DNA from: Candidatus Peribacteraceae bacterium
GTDB lineage: Bacteria > Patescibacteriota > Gracilibacteria > JAHISY01
DNA length: 38,517 nucleotides
NCBI GenBank assembly: GCA_021734705.1
Contig: JAIPIJ010000003.1
Span: forward strand, 1-38,517
Reading direction: 5' to 3'
Shown one piece after another: positions 1 to 8,176 of this stretch. The notes beneath the pieces are model-generated. The model searched no databases. It was not told where the DNA came from and worked only from the letters and a program-made list of their open reading frames with translations. The position numbers and the translations under genes were made by a program. Within the stretch, counting starts at the first letter, position 1, and each line of letters starts with the position of its first letter.

Positions 1-2528
1 TAAGTCGTAATCCTTTTAAATATCTCCGCTTCCACAAATTCTCTATCGCGGCCGTATTTGAGGCGGGAGAGTTGGCGGATTGCCTCAGCCGCTTCTTCAT
101 CTTGACCGGAAGGATCGTAGATCGTCTCTAGTGTGAAACCGCGGCTGGTTGCGTTATTGATATTGAGCTTGATATAAGCTTTGAAGTTTGCGATGTTGAT
201 TAAATCTTGCTCGGAGAATACTGGAGCGAATTCTTTCGCCATCGTCTCGGCATCCTGGGCACCAATCTTGAAGCAGAGCATCGAACCGACATTGCCAAAA
301 ACTGCATCGCGAATTTCTGTGTCTTCATGCTTGCCCTTGCCGCCGCCTTGTGATTTTGTAATTTGTGAAATGTACTGGTGGGCAACGATTAAATTCAAAC
401 GATATTTTCGAGCTTCGGAAAGAATCGAAGCGAAGGAATCAGTCACGAAGTTTTGGAACTCATCGACGTAGAGGTAAAAATCCCGGCGCTCTTTCTCGGG
501 AACATTCACGCGGCTCATCGCGGCTTGCTGGATCTTCGCGACCAGGATCGAACCAATCAGCTGCGAGTTCAATTCGCCGGTCTTACCTTTCGAGAGATTA
601 CAGAGAATAATCTTGCCTTGATCCATCGCCTCGCGGATGTTGAAAGCTGATTTTGTTTGGCCAATGACATTGCGGATCAATCCGTTGGTGACGAAAGGGC
701 CGAATTTAGAGTTGAAGTAAGGAATAATTTCCTGTTTCTCACGCATGCCCGAGCTGGCCATCTCTTTCGTCCAAAAAGCGCGCACGACTGGATTTTTAAC
801 TTTCTCCACTTTGTAGCGCTGCCAAGCTTCGTCAGTGAAGAGCCGAGTCAGGTCAATCAAGGTTGCACCCTCCTCTTGATCTTCCATCAAGGTCAGACAG
901 CCGTTGCGGAAATAATGCTGTAGGCGTGGACCCATGATTTCCTCACCAAACATTTTGATGAAAATTGCTAAGGCTTCCTGCGCCATAAATTCACGTTCAT
1001 CCGCAGTTTTGCCTTCTAGGATATTGAGCCCCATCGGCCGCTCTAGATCACCCGGGTTGAAGTAAATCACATCGTCAGCCCGTGAACGGGGGATATAGGG
1101 CAGCACCGATTCAACCAAATCACCGTGTGGATCGACCAAGCAGAGGCCCTCACCGTTTTGCAAATCTTGCCTGACCATGTTTTCTAGCAGGGTCGACTTA
1201 CCTGTACCAGATTTACCGATGATATAGAAGTGGCGGCGGCGGTCATCCTGTTGGATACGAATATCTCTCTTAACTCCACGATAAGTGTTGTGGCCGAGCA
1301 GCAAGCCTTCTTTCGGGATGTTCTGTGGAGCAGGTTCAACTTTGAAATCCTGCCACTTAACTATCGTCGAAGGGTTGTAACGAATATCTGGAAAGTGAAA
1401 AATCGAAGCAATTTCTTCAGACCCCAAAATCATTTTGCGCTCGAAACGGCGCAGCATCTTCAACCAAGCAATCCAGCCGCGCTTAAAATTACGAAAAATG
1501 AAAGATTCAATTAGCTTACGATTTGAATGGTATTCTGTGTAATAGAATGAGTTGTGTCCTGGAGCGTTAAATTGCTCACAGCTGGCTCGGATAGACTGAA
1601 CAATAGATTTTACCCGGGGTAGGCTGGGAGCACTCGCAACTATACGTATTATGGAATCAAAACCGACGTGCTCAGATTTGTCAGCAATGAGCTTAACCAT
1701 ATCTTGCACATTCTGCGTAACCTGAGCTTTGATTGATCCGTCTTCACCACGCGAAGAAATATATTCGTTTTGCGGTCCACGAAAGAGAATACCTAGGATG
1801 TTGGCTAGGAATCCAAAGGGATGCCTAAAAAAAGCTTTTTTCTTACGAGTAAAAAGCTCATCAGCTAAACTGCGGCATTTCTTGCGCCAACCCGGTCGCA
1901 CTGGGCGCAGCATTATCTGAAAAGCCGCACCTTCGTCCAGATTGATTTTCGAGAAAGCATTGAGGATCGGATTAATTGTTTCACTTTCAAGCTTTTGGAA
2001 AGTCAGCAGGGGTTCGGCGTAGGTTTTTTGAAAAATTAAGTAAGTCCCAGCCGAACGATTACCTTTACGGAAAATGTTGTAATCGGGAACCTGATCAATG
2101 ACGGCATCTTTATAAAAACCTGTAATTTGCTTCTCAACTAACTCACGCACCGCACGCGGCACAACCACAAAAAAATTCAACTCTCCGTCAATCATCGCAT
2201 ACTCTAGGGAGAAAAAATTCTGGCCAATCAGCCGATTTTTAATTTTGCGCGAAAAAATAATCTGTAAATTCTCAAGCAAATGCACCATGATCCCCGTAAT
2301 CTTCTTAAATTCCTTACCGGTGCCAAACTGTTCGTGCTCAGCATCAGCCGACTTATCGTCTTTGGAATCTTTTTTTGGAATCAAAACACGCAAAAAAACC
2401 AGCTCCAGTGAACGCTTGAAGTTCATCCAGCGCGTCAGCATCAGAGCAAGCAGCCAGAGCGCAGCAATCCCGGCAGCGACCAGCCCCCCATAAAAGATCA
2501 CGTAATTCAAAAATTCAGCCGATGTCAT
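1..2528 (-). CDS. VirD4/TraD-like type IV secretion coupling ATPase (3' end beyond window)
   Basis: An open frame of 842 codons runs from ATG at 2528 off the left edge; the first two window bases would begin the next codon (TA-), so the stop may lie just outside. One N-terminal membrane helix (about residues 10-32) is followed by a cytoplasmic part. Walker A GKSGTGKS lies near residues 437-444 and a Walker B-like LYVDEFQNF near 685-692, with VDPHGDL in between. This arrangement matches the large membrane-anchored ATPases annotated in CPR genomes as type IV secretion DNA-binding or TraM-recognition proteins, which by analogy with VirD4/TraD couple substrate to a secretion channel or power pilus assembly. 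It has its own extended -10 promoter and sits downstream of the rsmH-ftsL pair. Its natural partners are the pilin-like genes at 8177-14885. Family call firm, exact role inferred. Confidence 0.85.
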   Translation of the reverse strand, partial: MTSAEFLNYVIFYGGLVAAGIAALWLLALMLTRWMNFKRSLELVFLRVLIPKKDSKDDKSADAEHEQFGTGKEFKKITGIMVHLLENLQIIFSRKIKNRLIGQNFFSLEYAMIDGELNFFVVVPRAVRELVEKQITGFYKDAVIDQVPDYNIFRKGNRSAGTYLIFQKTYAEPLLTFQKLESETINPILNAFSKINLDEGAAFQIMLRPVRPGWRKKCRSLADELFTRKKKAFFRHPFGFLANILGILFRGPQNEYISSRGEDGSIKAQVTQNVQDMVKLIADKSEHVGFDSIIRIVASAPSLPRVKSIVQSIRASCEQFNAPGHNSFYYTEYHSNRKLIESFIFRNFKRGWIAWLKMLRRFERKMILGSEEIASIFHFPDIRYNPSTIVKWQDFKVEPAPQNIPKEGLLLGHNTYRGVKRDIRIQQDDRRRHFYIIGKSGTGKSTLLENMVRQDLQNGEGLCLVDPHGDLVESVLPYIPRSRADDVIYFNPGDLERPMGLNILEGKTADEREFMAQEALAIFIKMFGEEIMGPRLQHYFRNGCLTLMEDQEEGATLIDLTRLFTDEAWQRYKVEKVKNPVVRAFWTKEMASSGMREKQEIIPYFNSKFGPFVTNGLIRNVIGQTKSAFNIREAMDQGKIILCNLSKGKTGELNSQLIGSILVAKIQQAAMSRVNVPEKERRDFYLYVDEFQNFVTDSFASILSEARKYRLNLIVAHQYISQITKSQGGGKGKHEDTEIRDAVFGNVGSMLCFKIGAQDAETMAKEFAPVFSEQDLINIANFKAYIKLNINNATSRGFTLETIYDPSGQDEEAAEAIRQLSRLKYGRDREFVEAEIFKRITT

Positions 2529-2546
2529 TTAGTTTTTTGATTTTAA

Positions 2547-2555
2547 ATTATAACA
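2547..2555 (-). promoter_or_regulatory. Extended -10 promoter of the coupling ATPase
   Basis: The minus strand reads TGTTATAAT, a perfect extended -10. Predicted transcription start is near 2540, leaving a leader of about 12 nt before ATG 2528. No convincing -35 at 17 bp spacing. Confidence 0.6.
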
Positions 2556-2571
2556 TAAAAATGTATTTTTA

Positions 2572-2931
2572 TCAATTAAGTTGTTCTGCAGAAGTTAAGC
2601 TGGCTTTTAAGTAAGTCGGGTCTTTGACGTCAACCATTTGCGACAAGATGCCTGATTTTTCTATCGCAGTAAGTGACCTAGCTTCACTCACGCGTTGCTC
2701 CCAAATCTCAGTCTGTGTGCGTAAATTATTCTTCTCAATCTCAAGGCTCTTGAGTACATAACCGCGTGTGGCCGTCCGATTCGCGTGGGCCAGATAAATC
2801 AAGGAAACTGCTAGGGCCAGCAAAACAGCAACTACCATCAGCGCAAACGTGCCCAATTCAACTTTCGACGAAAGGGTTCGCCGCCGGACACCGGGACGAG
2901 CTTCACGTGAATTTGAAAGAATTAGGTTCAT
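2572..2931 (-). CDS. ftsL: FtsL-like cell-division protein
   Basis: A 119-residue bitopic protein with a basic N-terminal tail (RRR near 16-18), one membrane helix (about 27-48) and a coiled-coil-prone extracytoplasmic segment (about 57-90). FtsL/DivIC-type proteins have this topology and size and act in the divisome as a complex with FtsB and FtsQ, linking to the septal peptidoglycan synthase. Sequence is poorly conserved in this family, so the call rests on topology and position: its ATG overlaps the rsmH stop (TAATG), the classic rsmH-ftsL pair of the dcw cluster. No ftsI follows; a secretion ATPase gene does, so the dcw cluster is broken up here. Confidence 0.7.
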   Translation of the reverse strand: MNLILSNSREARPGVRRRTLSSKVELGTFALMVVAVLLALAVSLIYLAHANRTATRGYVLKSLEIEKNNLRTQTEIWEQRVSEARSLTAIEKSGILSQMVDVKDPTYLKASLTSAEQLN

Positions 2932-3776
2932 TATTTTTTTAGTGCGGCGCGGAGCTTAGCGGAGCGGGCGCGAGGATTATTTTTAATCTCTTCAGGCGAG
3001 GGGATAACCGGCTTTTTTGTTAGCACTTCTAGTGTGCCAGATTTTTTCTGCTCGCGGAAAAAATTTTTGACGATCCGATCCTCTAAGGAGTGGAAAGAAA
3101 TCACCGCGATGCGTCCTCCCGATTTTAGAAGTTTCGGCGCGGAATTTAAAGCTCTTTCTAGGGCAGTAAGCTCATCGTTGACCGCGATCCGCAGAGCTTG
3201 AAAAACCTGGGGTAGCAGCCTCTTTGCCTCAATCAACTCGACTAGTTCATTTGTCCGAGCAAATTTCTTTTTCCAGCGTCGCCGGCAAATCTGCCGCGCC
3301 AACTTCTTCGAAATGCCAATCTCCCCAAATTCGCGCAGGATCAACGCAATCTCATTCTCCGGAAAGCTATTTAGAATTATCGCCGCAGTCAGCTCTTGGT
3401 TCTGGTCGAAGCGAAAATCCAGCGGCCCTTCGTTTTGAAAAGAAAAACCGCGACTCGCATCGTCGAGGTGGGGCGAGGAGAGGCCGAGGTCGAGCAAGAT
3501 TCCATCGACAGAATTCGGCTCCACGAGCTTTTCCAAATCGCGAAAGTTCGCGTGGCGCAACTCGATGTTCGGAAAACTTTTTAAATTCTCACGCGCAATT
3601 TCCAGATTCCGCTCATCGGCGTCTAAACCAATTAATTTACCGCGTGGTGAAATTTTTTCCAAGATTAAGCGCGCATGCCCGCCTAGACCCAGCGTGCCGT
3701 CAATAAAAACTTCGCCCTTCTTTGGGCCAAGTAATTCGAGTGTTTCGATGGGCAAGACAGATGCGTGAGATTCCAC
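2931..3776 (-). CDS. rsmH: 16S rRNA (cytosine1402-N4)-methyltransferase RsmH
   Basis: A 281-residue SAM-dependent methyltransferase, slightly shorter than the usual 300-315. The SAM-binding loop GTLGLGGHA is at about 27-35, followed by GLDADERN, the LLDLGLSSPHLDDASRGFSF segment broken by its usual spacing, and RIAVISFHSLEDRIVK near the C-terminus, all RsmH signatures. The enzyme N4-methylates C1402 in the 16S rRNA decoding centre. The start is GTG at 3776, only 6 nt after an extended -10, so the mRNA is probably leaderless. It overlaps ftsL by one base at the 3' end; no mraZ lies upstream, where a response regulator is found instead. Confidence 0.95.
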   Translation of the reverse strand: MESHASVLPIETLELLGPKKGEVFIDGTLGLGGHARLILEKISPRGKLIGLDADERNLEIARENLKSFPNIELRHANFRDLEKLVEPNSVDGILLDLGLSSPHLDDASRGFSFQNEGPLDFRFDQNQELTAAIILNSFPENEIALILREFGEIGISKKLARQICRRRWKKKFARTNELVELIEAKRLLPQVFQALRIAVNDELTALERALNSAPKLLKSGGRIAVISFHSLEDRIVKNFFREQKKSGTLEVLTKKPVIPSPEEIKNNPRARSAKLRAALKK

Positions 3777-3782
3777 GCGGGG

Positions 3783-3791
3783 ATTTTAACA
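3783..3791 (-). promoter_or_regulatory. Extended -10 promoter of rsmH, overlapping the upstream stop codon
   Basis: The minus strand reads TGTTAAAAT. The TAA inside it (3786-3788) is also the stop codon of the response regulator gene. The rsmH GTG lies 6 nt after the -10, where transcription would begin. Confidence 0.6.
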
Positions 3792-4196
3792 CCCAGCGGT
3801 CCTATCACCATTCCCTCCAAGGAGCTTTCCTACCACTTTTCTAAAATCTTCAAACCTAACTGGTTTATCTAAAAGTGCATCAATCTGAACCCCTTTTGCC
3901 GCTAATTCCTCTGACGCTTCTGCAGATGTGCCTGTAACCAAAACAGCTGGAAAATGAGACCTCGCTTCAACACGCATTAAGCTTAAAAGCTGAACCCCCG
4001 ACATTTTTGGCATTTTAAAATCTAGAACAGCAATAGCAACATTAGGATCAACCTTAAAATCTTTAAGAGCTGCTGAGGCGTCATTATATTTACCTAGCGG
4101 AAAATTATCACCGAGTGTTCTCCCTATAAACAATGAGAGTAACTCAAGAACTTGTGGGTCATCATCGACAACGATAGCTCTTTTAGCTGTTTCCAT
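3786..4196 (-). CDS. Single-domain response regulator (CheY-like receiver)
   Basis: A 136-residue protein that is only a receiver domain. The acidic pocket is DDD at 11-13, the phospho-acceptor is D59 (AVLDFKMPK), the switch Thr is T88 (VTGTS) and the conserved Lys is K111 (LDKPV), so all catalytic positions are intact. There is no output domain; signalling must be by protein contact. No histidine kinase gene is in the window. It has its own sigma70-type promoter and a GAGG ribosome-binding site about 7 nt before ATG 4196, unlike several leaderless neighbours. Confidence 0.9.
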   Translation of the reverse strand: METAKRAIVVDDDPQVLELLSLFIGRTLGDNFPLGKYNDASAALKDFKVDPNVAIAVLDFKMPKMSGVQLLSLMRVEARSHFPAVLVTGTSAEASEELAAKGVQIDALLDKPVRFEDFRKVVGKLLGGNGDRTAGC

Positions 4197-4240
4197 ATAA
4201 CCTCAAGATTTAGATTCTAGAAGCCAAAATAATTTCTAGC

Positions 4241-4268
4241 ATTCTATAAATTTTTTTCCTTTTGTCAA
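4241..4268 (-). promoter_or_regulatory. Sigma70-type promoter of the response regulator gene
   Basis: On the minus strand TTGACA (4263-4268) and TAGAAT (4241-4246) are separated by 16 bp. The predicted leader of about 38 nt carries the GAGG Shine-Dalgarno sequence. Confidence 0.55.
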
Positions 4269-4300
4269 CCCAAGCCTTAAAATTTTTAGAGCAATTTTTT

Positions 4301-4309
4301 TGTTAAAAT
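4301..4309 (+). promoter_or_regulatory. Extended -10 promoter of the small export protein gene
   Basis: TGTTAAAAT ends 7 nt before ATG 4317, so transcription is predicted to start at or beside the start codon (leaderless). Confidence 0.6.
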
Positions 4310-4316
4310 CTTCAAA

Positions 4317-4787
4317 ATGCTGCCGCCTGCAATCACGACTTTCCTCTTCGCAATGACTCCTATCTTTGAGCTGCGTGGAGCACTGCCGTGGGGGGCGACA
4401 ATCGGGGGACTTTCGCTTACAGAAGCTTTCTGTTATTCAGTCGTTGGCAATATTTTTATCGCTATTCTGTTAGTCTTGCTGCTGCCCAAATTCACAAACT
4501 TTACTAAAAAATACTGGCCCGGGTTGTTTCGAGTCCTACAAAAAATATTTACCCACACTCGGGCGAAACACTCCAAAAAGTTCGAGCGCTTCGCGGAGGT
4601 TGCACTCGTCATCCTCGTCGCCATCCCGCTACCCGGCTCGGGTGGCTGGACCGGCGCTATGGTTGCTTGGCTTTTTGGTTTTAAGAAAAAAACGGCAATA
4701 GCTTTAATTTCACTTGGCATAATTATCGCCGGACTGCTCGTCGCCGGGATTACGAGCGGCGCGCTAACACTTGCTCAACTTTTTTAA
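4317..4787 (+). CDS. Putative small multi-drug export protein (COG2426 family)
   Basis: A 156-residue integral membrane protein with about four to five hydrophobic segments. It carries the family's two conserved loops, TPIFELRGALPWG near residues 14-26 and IPLPGSGGWTGA near 101-112. The family is annotated as small multi-drug exporters, but the substrate is not established. The last 38 nt overlap the convergent tsaC gene. No Shine-Dalgarno sequence is seen, consistent with a leaderless transcript from the adjacent -10. Confidence 0.8.
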   Translation: MLPPAITTFLFAMTPIFELRGALPWGATIGGLSLTEAFCYSVVGNIFIAILLVLLLPKFTNFTKKYWPGLFRVLQKIFTHTRAKHSKKFERFAEVALVILVAIPLPGSGGWTGAMVAWLFGFKKKTAIALISLGIIIAGLLVAGITSGALTLAQLF

Positions 4788-5358
4788 AGTCTAGTTCTCC
4801 AGCCCGAATTAGTTGAACTTCCTTGTCGGAAACATCGACCAATGTCGAAGCTGCATTTTTAGAAATTGAGCCGTCATCCAGAATTAAATCTACTTTGGGA
4901 AAAATCTTAGCGACAGCCTGAGCGTCCCGAGCAAATTTCCTGCCGGAAATATTTGCTGAAGTCGTCACGAGCGGCGCACCGAATTTGCGAGCCAGCGCAT
5001 TTGGAATTTTGTGAGCGGGGAGACGTACTCCGACCTTCTCTGCGGGATTCTTTTTCGAACGAACGAGTAAGCCCAAACCACCCGGCCAAAATTCCTTGAT
5101 AAGCTTGTGGGCACGGCAAAGCTTGGTACCGACCCGATTCAGGTAGCTTTTTGATGGCAGACTCAACAGCATCGGTTTAGCGGGGTCGGATTTTTTTAGA
5201 GCGTGGATTTTGGCAATTGCCTGCTTATTCTCTGCATCGGCTGCCAAGCCCCAGACCGTATCAGTCGGATGAGCGACAACTCCACCCTGCCCGAAAACTT
5301 TAACCGCCATATCAATAGCTGCGGTGAAATTATCGGCATTCACTTTTATAACTTTCAT
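4750..5358 (-). CDS. tsaC: Threonylcarbamoyl-AMP synthase (TsaC/Sua5 family)
   Basis: A 202-residue YrdC-domain protein of normal length for the short TsaC form. PTDTVWGL at 31-38, KKSDPAKPM around 55-63 and TTSANISG around 132-139 are the nucleotide- and threonine-binding signatures. The enzyme makes threonylcarbamoyl-AMP from threonine, bicarbonate and ATP for the t6A37 modification of ANN-decoding tRNAs. It is last in the probable galU-TPR-tsaC unit, 27 nt after the TPR stop, and converges with the export gene, overlapping it by 38 nt. Confidence 0.93.
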   Translation of the reverse strand: MKVIKVNADNFTAAIDMAVKVFGQGGVVAHPTDTVWGLAADAENKQAIAKIHALKKSDPAKPMLLSLPSKSYLNRVGTKLCRAHKLIKEFWPGGLGLLVRSKKNPAEKVGVRLPAHKIPNALARKFGAPLVTTSANISGRKFARDAQAVAKIFPKVDLILDDGSISKNAASTLVDVSDKEVQLIRAGELDFKKVEQVLARRS

Positions 5359-5385
5359 AAGATCGCAAGGAACCTAAATAAGGTT

Positions 5386-5985
5386 TTACATTTTACGCTT
5401 TAAGCTTTTCGTTTTGTCGGCGTATTCCTCGACGATTACCAGACAGTCTCGCGCTTTCTGATTATCCGGATCGATCTCAAGCACGCGCCGAAAAATCGGC
5501 AAAGCCTTTTCGATATTTTTCGCATTCAGATAACACACGCCGAGATCAGTCAAAACGTAGACATCATCTGGTGCCAAAGCCCGCGCCCGCTCTAATAGAA
5601 TTACACCTTTGCCGCGTTCACCAGCCATCGCCAAACTCCAACCCAGGCAGCGTAAGATTTCAGGATGGTTGGGCTTGAGCTCATCGGCTTTTTCGAGGAA
5701 GTTAATTGACTCCTCCCATTCTCGCCGGCAGGAAAACAGAAATCCCAGCAAATAAGCCGCGTTAGCAGATTTAGGATCCAGCTCAATCGCTTTACTCAAA
5801 GCCTTCTCAGCCTTTTTTAAATTATTCAGCGAAATAAAGTTATCGCCAATTTCCTCCAAAGCCTCGGTGCACTCCGGCTCTTCCGCCAGGATTTCCTCAC
5901 AAACTTTGATCGCTTGCGCGTACTTCTGGTCCCGTTTCAACTCATCCGCCCGCTCAAGCAGTTCGTCAATTTTGTCATCATCCAC
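5386..5985 (-). CDS. Tetratricopeptide-repeat protein
   Basis: A 199-residue soluble protein made almost entirely of about five TPR units of 34 residues (starting near 7, 41, 75, 109 and 143), with the typical A/G-Y/F-P spacing. No signal peptide or membrane helix, so a cytoplasmic scaffold is likely. The start is GTG at 5985, 10 nt after galU stops, with no Shine-Dalgarno sequence; it is probably co-transcribed with galU. Partner unknown. Confidence 0.85.
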   Translation of the reverse strand: MDDDKIDELLERADELKRDQKYAQAIKVCEEILAEEPECTEALEEIGDNFISLNNLKKAEKALSKAIELDPKSANAAYLLGFLFSCRREWEESINFLEKADELKPNHPEILRCLGWSLAMAGERGKGVILLERARALAPDDVYVLTDLGVCYLNAKNIEKALPIFRRVLEIDPDNQKARDCLVIVEEYADKTKSLKRKM

Positions 5986-5995
5986 GGCGGCGAGT

Positions 5996-6823
5996 TTAAT
6001 TTTTTTTTAGAGCCTTAGCAATTTGCGGGTCGGCCTCGGCAGCGAAAAAATTAGCTGCTAACCAACCAGCAGCCTGACCACAATCAAAGCGCTTCCCGGT
6101 AAGCACTTTCCCAAAAACCTTTTCTGTTTGTGCGAGAATTGCCAGGGCATCAATTAAGCGAATCTCTCCGCTAGCACTTGGGTGTTGCTTGAGAATATTA
6201 AATATTTTTTGCGGCACAATGTATTTGCCTACGATGGCCAAGTCGCTCGGAGCCTCCTCAGGCTTTGGCTTCTCGACAAATTTCTGAATTGCAAAATCAG
6301 AATCCACTGCCACTACACCAAAATTTTCAAGCTCGGTAGGAGCAACTTTTTGTAAACCAACTACTGCTGATTGCTTAGCGTTAAAAACAGATAGGAGCTC
6401 TTTGCTTGGTTCCCCAAAAATCAGTTCATCGCCAAAGACTACTAGAAAATTATCATCTGTAACCTTAGTCTGGGCTTGTAGAATCGCATGGCCATCACCA
6501 AGCATTTCAACTTGTTCAACAAATTCGAAATCGGCTAGTTGGGAAATTTTTTGAATTTCGGTGAGAAGTTTTTGCTGGCCGCTGGCCGCTAGTTTTTTTT
6601 CTAACGCTGGAGCAGGGGAAAAATGATTACGGATAGCCTCTTTACCCGAGCTCACTACAAATACGATCTTGGTAATCCCCGCAGCAACAATCTCTTCGAC
6701 TAAAATTTGTAGCAGCGGTCTGTCGAGAATCGGCAACAGCTCCTTGGGGACCGATTTAGCTACCGGCAGGAAGCGTGTACCAAACCCAGCTACAGGAATT
6801 ACGGCCGTAGAAATCTTTGACAT
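5996..6823 (-). CDS. galU: UTP-glucose-1-phosphate uridylyltransferase
   Basis: A 275-residue nucleotidyltransferase. The N-terminal GFGTRFLPVAKSVPKELLPI signature (13-32) with K27 is the nucleotide-binding loop, and the later FGDELIFGE, VEKP and GKYIVP segments fit GalU. It makes UDP-glucose for glycan and envelope synthesis. An in-frame ATG at 6949 would add 42 residues unlike the family, so ATG 6823 is chosen; it sits 7 nt after a TGTTAAAAT promoter and is probably leaderless. The final codons contain a run of nine A on the coding strand, a slippage-prone end. A related RmlA-like specificity cannot be wholly excluded. Confidence 0.9.
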   Translation of the reverse strand: MSKISTAVIPVAGFGTRFLPVAKSVPKELLPILDRPLLQILVEEIVAAGITKIVFVVSSGKEAIRNHFSPAPALEKKLAASGQQKLLTEIQKISQLADFEFVEQVEMLGDGHAILQAQTKVTDDNFLVVFGDELIFGEPSKELLSVFNAKQSAVVGLQKVAPTELENFGVVAVDSDFAIQKFVEKPKPEEAPSDLAIVGKYIVPQKIFNILKQHPSASGEIRLIDALAILAQTEKVFGKVLTGKRFDCGQAAGWLAANFFAAEADPQIAKALKKN

Positions 6824-6830
6824 CAGGGGA

Positions 6831-6839
6831 ATTTTAACA
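6831..6839 (-). promoter_or_regulatory. Extended -10 promoter of galU
   Basis: The minus strand reads TGTTAAAAT, ending 7 nt before ATG 6823. This fixes the galU start and implies a leaderless mRNA. Confidence 0.6.
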
Positions 6840-6845
6840 AAGTCC

Positions 6846-6867
6846 AAAAATGAGTAAAAAAATGAGT
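6846..6867. repeat. Direct repeat upstream of galU, possible operator
   Basis: Two copies of AAAAATGAGT (6846-6855 and 6858-6867), 12 bp apart start to start, cover roughly -15 to -40 of the galU promoter. Spacing near one helical turn fits a repressor or activator site, but the regulator is unknown. Confidence 0.35.
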
Positions 6868-6933
6868 CAAGCGTGATTTGACAAAAATACTTTCTTTTGT
6901 GAAAATAACCAAGATTTAGCTTCAGAAAGCGAT

Positions 6934-6962
6934 TTGACGTTTTACGCAACTAAATTTAATAT
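6934..6962 (+). promoter_or_regulatory. Sigma70-type promoter of the sigma4-HARE gene
   Basis: TTGACG (6934-6939) and TAATAT (6957-6962) are 17 bp apart; the leader to ATG 6993 would be about 24 nt. Another TTGACA lies at 6878-6883 without a clear -10. Confidence 0.5.
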
Positions 6963-6992
6963 CTCCTCCGTTCAAAATTTAACTTTCTCAAA

Positions 6993-8096
6993 ATGAATGC
7001 TGTCAGCCCCTCGCTTGACCTTGCCGAAGTACTCGAAGAGTTCTTTATGGTTCTTTCCAAAAAAGAACAAGAAGTTGTCAAAAGACGCTTCGCACTAGCC
7101 GGAAGCTCGCGACAGACGCTCGAAAAAATCGGACAGCATTTTGATGTTACCCGTGAACGTATTCGCCAGATTGAATCGATTGCTCTCCAAAAACTTCGTC
7201 GCACAATCGCTAATACCAAGTTCCAACAGATTAATGAAATCGCCAAACAAGTGCTTGATAAAAACGGTGGCGTCTATCTAGAAGAAAAACTGATCTCAGA
7301 GGTGCTTGGCTTGATTCACTCAGTCAGTGAAGTCGATGGCAATATCATCCGACTCTCACTTGCTGTCGACGAAGAAGTCGAGCAGGAACGCACCAGCACG
7401 CTGAAACCTTTTTGGCATCTCAAGAAAATCTCTGTCAGTGATATCACCACCATTGCTGACAAGGCCGTGAGCGTACTAGGTAAACAAAAAGACCTAGTGG
7501 ATGAGGAAAGGCTAGTTAATATGGTTCGCGCAGCTCTTGCTAATTCTGGTAAGAATTTCAAAGCTGAAGCGATCGCAGCGACTCTCGCTCTCGAACCGCG
7601 CCTCAAAAAAACGGAGGAGGGCTGGGGGCTGATGAGTTGGCGGCATATCAATCCACGCAGCCTTAGAGATAAGGCTTTGATCATTATGCGTGAGATTGAG
7701 AAGCCAATTCACTTCGTTGAAATTGCCAATAAAATCGCCGAGCATGGTTTCGACAAGAAGGTTGTTACCGTTCAGGCAGTGCACAATGAATTAATTCGGG
7801 ATGACAAGTTTGTTTTGATCGGCCGCGGCCTCTACGCTCTCCGGGAGTGGGGCTACTCCGAAGGAACGGTTGCTGACATTATCGAAGACTTGCTCGCTAA
7901 AAAATCTCCACTCTCCAAAGAAGAAATTATCCGTGGAGTTTTGAAACAGCGGCAGGTCAAGAAGGGGACTATCTCACTTAATCTCCAGAAGACACCTTGG
8001 TTCGAAAGGGTTGGTCGAGCGCTCTACAAACTTAATCTTTCTAAAAAGAAGGGTGAGGAGGCGACTCGCAAGCGCCGCGGTGGACGCAAGAACTAG
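6993..8096 (+). CDS. Sigma-factor region-4-like protein fused to HARE-HTH winged helices
   Basis: A 367-residue putative transcription regulator. Residues about 21-70 match sigma70 region 4, including the helix-turn-helix and the RERIRQIE recognition motif (55-61). Regions 2 and 3 are absent, so it cannot be a complete sigma factor. Residues about 222-288 resemble the HARE-HTH domain of RNA polymerase delta and ASXL proteins, and about 290-350 look like a further winged helix; the tail is very basic (RKRRGGRKN). It probably binds -35 DNA or RNA polymerase to modulate transcription. Such fusions are seen in CPR genomes. It ends at an intrinsic terminator and is followed by the pilin cluster, which it could control. 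Confidence 0.75.
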   Translation: MNAVSPSLDLAEVLEEFFMVLSKKEQEVVKRRFALAGSSRQTLEKIGQHFDVTRERIRQIESIALQKLRRTIANTKFQQINEIAKQVLDKNGGVYLEEKLISEVLGLIHSVSEVDGNIIRLSLAVDEEVEQERTSTLKPFWHLKKISVSDITTIADKAVSVLGKQKDLVDEERLVNMVRAALANSGKNFKAEAIAATLALEPRLKKTEEGWGLMSWRHINPRSLRDKALIIMREIEKPIHFVEIANKIAEHGFDKKVVTVQAVHNELIRDDKFVLIGRGLYALREWGYSEGTVADIIEDLLAKKSPLSKEEIIRGVLKQRQVKKGTISLNLQKTPWFERVGRALYKLNLSKKKGEEATRKRRGGRKN

Positions 8097-8114
8097 ATTT
8101 TCAGTGCTTTAAAC

Positions 8115-8146
8115 AAGCCTAAGGATTGCTTTTTAGGCTTTTTTTT
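8115..8146 (+). terminator. Intrinsic terminator after the sigma4-HARE gene
   Basis: AAGCCTAA (8115-8122) pairs with TTAGGCTT (8133-8140), followed by a T tract to 8146. The next promoter starts in the last T, so the pilin cluster is transcribed separately. Confidence 0.85.
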
Positions 8147-8154
8147 GCTAAAAT
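8146..8154 (+). promoter_or_regulatory. Extended -10 promoter of the pilin cluster
   Basis: TGCTAAAAT begins at the end of the terminator. The segment 8146-8170 is identical at 24 of 25 positions to 11073-11097, the promoter inside the cluster. Confidence 0.65.
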
Positions 8155-8176
8155 GATGGGATTTAAAAACTAAAAA

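Noticed and set aside
6824-6949. Longer galU start at 6949
   Set aside because: It would include the promoter and add 42 residues without similarity to the family.
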